This document shows, in pieces, positions 60,990 to 64,000 of a stretch of DNA of 64,000 nt; position 1 is the first letter of the stretch, and each line of letters opens with the position of its first letter. Source of the stretch: Mucilaginibacter sp. OK098 (GTDB taxonomy: Bacteria; Bacteroidota; Bacteroidia; Sphingobacteriales; Sphingobacteriaceae); the NCBI RefSeq assembly GCF_900142915.1, contig NZ_FRCM01000001.1, forward strand, positions 124,001 to 188,000, in the 5' to 3' direction. The notes beneath the pieces were generated by a model that saw only the letters and a program-made list of their open reading frames with translations, searched no databases and had not been told where the DNA came from. The position numbers were made by a program, and so were the translations under genes.

Positions 60990-63900
60990 TTAAAATTTAA
61001 GGTTGATGTTAAACCCGATATTGCGAACGGTTGGTAAAGTAAGGTCTTCCAAGCCTTGTCCGTTGCCATTGTTAAAGGCCGTTTCAGGGTCGATGTTTGG
61101 TGCGTTTTTATGGATGATCCATAAGTTACGACCAACAACCGATATAGTAGCCGATTGTAAACCGGTACCTTTTACCCATTTAGATGGTAAGGTGTATCCC
61201 AGCTTAACTTCGCGCAGCTTTATGTACGAGGCATCGTAAACAAAAGCTTCGTCAACGTTTGTAAAGCCTTTATAGTAGGATTGCGCAGGTAATATGGTTG
61301 TGTTTTTTGAACCATCGGCCTTTACTCCGTTAAAAATAACGCCATCATGGTAAACAGTTACCCCATCAGGTGCGGTACCGTTAACCTGTACAGCAGTGGC
61401 AGAAGTGTTGTTACCCGGGTAATAATAGCTTAAACCACCATTTGCCGCGCCACGACCCGGTAAGGTTGATGCCAATACGCCGGTATAAGTCCCGGTGCGG
61501 TTTGTGTTTGAATAAATTGATCCGCCAATGCGGGCATCAACCAGGAAACTCAGGTTAATCCCTTTATAAGAAAAACTATTGTTGATGCTTCCAAGCCATT
61601 TAGGCGTAAACTTGCCCAGGTATTGTTTGGTAGGGTTAATAACCGGCGTACCATTGGCGCCAACAATAATTTGTCCGGCCGCGTTGCGCTGATAAGCGTT
61701 GCCAAACAGCGTTCCGTAAGGCTGGCCTATTGCTGCCAAAACCTGTACAGTACGGTCGCTGCCAAGAACATAGCTTTGCAGCCTTCCTTCGGCATCAAGC
61801 GAAATTACTTTACTGCGATTGAGCGAGTAATTGGTTGTGATATCCCATGTAAAGCCATTTGCCTTTATTGGGGTTACGCCTAATTGAACCTCGAGCCCTT
61901 TGTTATTAATGCGGCCGCCGTTTATCAGTTTTTGGCTATAGCCGGTTGTCGGGCTTACATCCACGCTCAAGATCTGGTTAACGCTGTTGGTATTGTAAGC
62001 GCTTACATCAATATGCAACCTGTCCTGGAAAAAGCCGAGCTCAAAACCAGCTTCGGCAGACGTTGTGGTTTCGGGTTTTAAGTTAGGGTTTAAATCAATA
62101 CTGGCGGCACTTTGCTGCGGGTTGGCGCCAAAAGGAGCTGTAAAATTATATGTGTTAAGAAGCTGATACGGCAGCGCTGCTTTCCCCACTTTCGACCATC
62201 CGCCCCGAAGCTTTGCATAGGTTAACAGATCGCTTTTTATTCCAAGCGCCTCTGAAAGCACAAGGCTACCGTTTACCGAGGGGTAAAAATAGGAAAGGTT
62301 AGCCGCAGGCAAGGTAGATGACCAGTCGTTACGGCCGGTTAAGTTAATAAATGCGTAATTTTTGTACCCTACCTGTGCTGAAGCAAAATAGCTGTAGGTT
62401 TTGTATTTACCATAGCTGTTTGATGACACCAGCGGATCGCGTGAGTTACTTAAAGTATATAAACCCGCTACCGCCAGTTTTGGCGCCACCTGGTCATTTT
62501 CCTCATTCAAAATGGTGCTGATGTTGCCACCGCCTAACAGATCTAAACTGAAATCATTGTTCAGTTTTTTGGTGTATTGCAGCCTGCCTTCGGTATTGGT
62601 TTCATTTACGGTGTAAGCATCTTCTTCGTACGAGCCAAACGGAGTTCCGTTGGTGCCGTAAGCCACTTTGATCTTGCGCTTATCGTTATAATAATCAGTA
62701 CCGGTGCGGAAGTTGGCGCTTAAACCATCAATAATTTTGTAGTTTAACTCCACACTGCCTATAATGCGGTTTTTATGCTGCCCAACTGTATTTTCATAAG
62801 CCAGCCAGTATGGGTTACTGTAATAGCTGTTGTTCCAGTTAAAGGTATTGCCATTGGCATCTTTATAATTTTTAAGCTGGCTCACATCAACCTGGCGGCC
62901 AAACCAGGTGAACTGCAACATGGTGCTTGTCGCCCTTTTGCCGCCGGCGCCCGGCAGGTTATCGGCATCGTCTTTTATGTAATTAGCTATAGTGGTTACG
63001 GTTAGCTTTGGACTAAGCCTGAAGGTGGAGTTTAAGGAAAACGAGTTTCTGCCCTGCGATGTATTCGGGATAATCCCCGTTTGGTGCAGGTTATTGTATG
63101 ACAGGCGATAGTCGGACTTGTCCGAGGTGCCTGACAACGACACACTGTTATTTAAGGTAACACCGGTTTTAAAGAAATCACGCACGTTATTTGGGTGCGC
63201 CACAAATGGTACAGGCTTTCCGTTAGAATTAAATTGTGGGATCAATGAGCCATCCAGGGCCGGTCCCCAGCTTTCATCAACGCCATCGTTTACGCCGCCG
63301 CCTTTACCATCAACATAGCTGAACTTACCATTGGAGCCCTGTCCATATTGATTTTGATATTTAGGCAGGAGCTGCACGGTTGAAAAACTTGTGTTTGAGT
63401 TGATGTTAATCCCCAAACCCTTAGCGCCTTTACCGGTTTTTGTTTTGATAAGGATAACGCCTGCTGCCGCCCTGTAACCATATAACGCTGCTGCATTGGG
63501 GCCTTTAAGCACGCTTAAAGATTCAATATCTTCCGGGTTCAGATCGGCTATCGCGTTAGCAAAATCCCTTGATCCATTTGTACCTAAAAACTGGGAATTA
63601 TCAACAATGGTACCGTCAACAACAAACAGCGGCTGGTTATTACCCGCTATAGAGGTTTCGCCCCGTATAATGATGCGTGCTGAACCCATGTCGCCCTGGC
63701 TGTTGGTAACTTGCACACCTGCAATTTTGCCTGCCAGTGCGTTTACCAGGTTTGTTTCCTTGGCTTCCGAGATATCTTTTGACTTTAGTCCCTGCACCGA
63801 ATAACCCAATGATTTTTTGTCTTTGGAGATGTTTAACGCCGTTATCACTACTTCATTAAGTGAATTGGCCGCATCTTTTAACACGATCTGCAAATCTGTT

Positions 63901-64000
63901 TCATTTTGCTTTACCGGGATTTCCTGTGTGATATAACCTATATAAGTTACCCTCAGCACATCATTCACATTAGCGGCTATGGTGAATTTTCCATCGGTAT
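60990..64000 (-). CDS. SusC/RagA family TonB-dependent receptor (5' end outside window)
   Basis: The frame runs to the window edge (TDGKFTIAANVNDVLRVTYI, the end of a carboxypeptidase-like domain), so the signal peptide and about 70 residues are missing; the GTG at 63968 is not the start. The linker lacks the usual VVVGYG: it reads LNEVVITALNISKDKKSLGY, as in a distinct SusC subgroup. The plug follows (IIIRGETSIAGNNQPLFVVD, ILIKTKTGKG) and the barrel ends VRNIGFNINLKF. It pairs with the SusD-like_2 lipoprotein downstream. Substrate unknown. Confidence 0.95.
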   Translation of the reverse strand, partial: TDGKFTIAANVNDVLRVTYIGYITQEIPVKQNETDLQIVLKDAANSLNEVVITALNISKDKKSLGYSVQGLKSKDISEAKETNLVNALAGKIAGVQVTNSQGDMGSARIIIRGETSIAGNNQPLFVVDGTIVDNSQFLGTNGSRDFANAIADLNPEDIESLSVLKGPNAAALYGYRAAAGVILIKTKTGKGAKGLGININSNTSFSTVQLLPKYQNQYGQGSNGKFSYVDGKGGGVNDGVDESWGPALDGSLIPQFNSNGKPVPFVAHPNNVRDFFKTGVTLNNSVSLSGTSDKSDYRLSYNNLHQTGIIPNTSQGRNSFSLNSTFRLSPKLTVTTIANYIKDDADNLPGAGGKRATSTMLQFTWFGRQVDVSQLKNYKDANGNTFNWNNSYYSNPYWLAYENTVGQHKNRIIGSVELNYKIIDGLSANFRTGTDYYNDKRKIKVAYGTNGTPFGSYEEDAYTVNETNTEGRLQYTKKLNNDFSLDLLGGGNISTILNEENDQVAPKLAVAGLYTLSNSRDPLVSSNSYGKYKTYSYFASAQVGYKNYAFINLTGRNDWSSTLPAANLSYFYPSVNGSLVLSEALGIKSDLLTYAKLRGGWSKVGKAALPYQLLNTYNFTAPFGANPQQSAASIDLNPNLKPETTTSAEAGFELGFFQDRLHIDVSAYNTNSVNQILSVDVSPTTGYSQKLINGGRINNKGLEVQLGVTPIKANGFTWDITTNYSLNRSKVISLDAEGRLQSYVLGSDRTVQVLAAIGQPYGTLFGNAYQRNAAGQIIVGANGTPVINPTKQYLGKFTPKWLGSINNSFSYKGINLSFLVDARIGGSIYSNTNRTGTYTGVLASTLPGRGAANGGLSYYYPGNNTSATAVQVNGTAPDGVTVYHDGVIFNGVKADGSKNTTILPAQSYYKGFTNVDEAFVYDASYIKLREVKLGYTLPSKWVKGTGLQSATISVVGRNLWIIHKNAPNIDPETAFNNGNGQGLEDLTLPTVRNIGFNINLKF

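Noticed and set aside
60986..61138. 51-codon N-terminal extension of the last SusD into susC
   Set aside because: It reads inside the susC coding sequence in another frame and would bury the lipoprotein signal.

Overview
The window looks like a chromosome segment of a saccharolytic, free-living Bacteroidota, most likely Sphingobacteriaceae (Mucilaginibacter/Pedobacter type). This is inferred from four SusC/SusD systems, Bacteroidota promoters (TTG ~20 nt before TAnnTTTG) with few strong Shine-Dalgarno sites, families typical of the phylum (DUF3823, DUF4202, tandem-FtsX permeases) and moderate GC. No rRNA, tRNA, CRISPR, phage or transposase gene was seen.

Layout. 1-327 is the 3' end of a SusD gene. 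634-6292 holds a tandem-FtsX permease, a secreted esterase-like hydrolase, a 2OG-Fe(II) oxygenase and two small doubtful ORFs. 6649-21998 is a one-direction polysaccharide utilization locus (PUL): SusC, SusD, GntR regulator, sodium:solute symporter, two six-hairpin glycosidase-like proteins, a GH110-type alpha-galactosidase and a GH92 alpha-mannosidase. Its two promoters (before susC and before the first hydrolase) share -33/-7 boxes and an 18-bp motif at the predicted transcription start, so one regulator, probably the internal GntR protein, may drive both blocks. 22132-24300 is a divergent LacI regulator / myo-inositol oxygenase pair with a perfect palindrome between them.

24969-42101 is a second PUL built as two convergent arms. 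The plus arm is SusC, SusD, DUF3823 lipoprotein, GH43 and GH99-like. The minus arm is a membrane-spanning Kelch-type sensor/SARP-type regulator, GH92, GH99-like and GH3. GH99 plus GH92 suggests alpha-mannan-containing glycans (fungal walls or N-glycans).

42285-45388 is a small stress/redox module: SnoaL-like protein, cyclase-family lipoprotein, HxlR regulator, antibiotic-biosynthesis-monooxygenase-like protein and group II truncated hemoglobin. Two near-identical 24-bp sequences sit on the -33 boxes of two matching promoters and predict an HxlR regulon. The cyclase also carries a Rossmann-like N-terminus that looks captured from another gene.

45428-59383 is a complete assimilatory nitrate/nitrite locus: DUF7009-like protein, siroheme synthase methyltransferase (CobA), NirB, NirD with Rieske ligands, a Crp/Fnr regulator with an N-terminal cysteine cluster, an outer-membrane porin behind a leader with a tiny ORF and hairpin, a NarK-type transporter, a NasC-FAD-[2Fe-2S] fusion, a rubredoxin fused to a degenerate siroheme-reductase-like protein, and a DUF4202 protein. 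59546-64000 is a minus-strand SusC/SusD pair cut by the window end.

Several intergenic regions carry palindromic repeats of different families (5421-5646, 22020-22113, 30675-30919, 49662-49752, 59438-59489). The strongest candidates for undescribed biology are the Kelch-TM-SARP regulator, the rubredoxin/degenerate siroheme-reductase protein, the HxlR double operator with the chimeric cyclase, and the shared motif of the first PUL.
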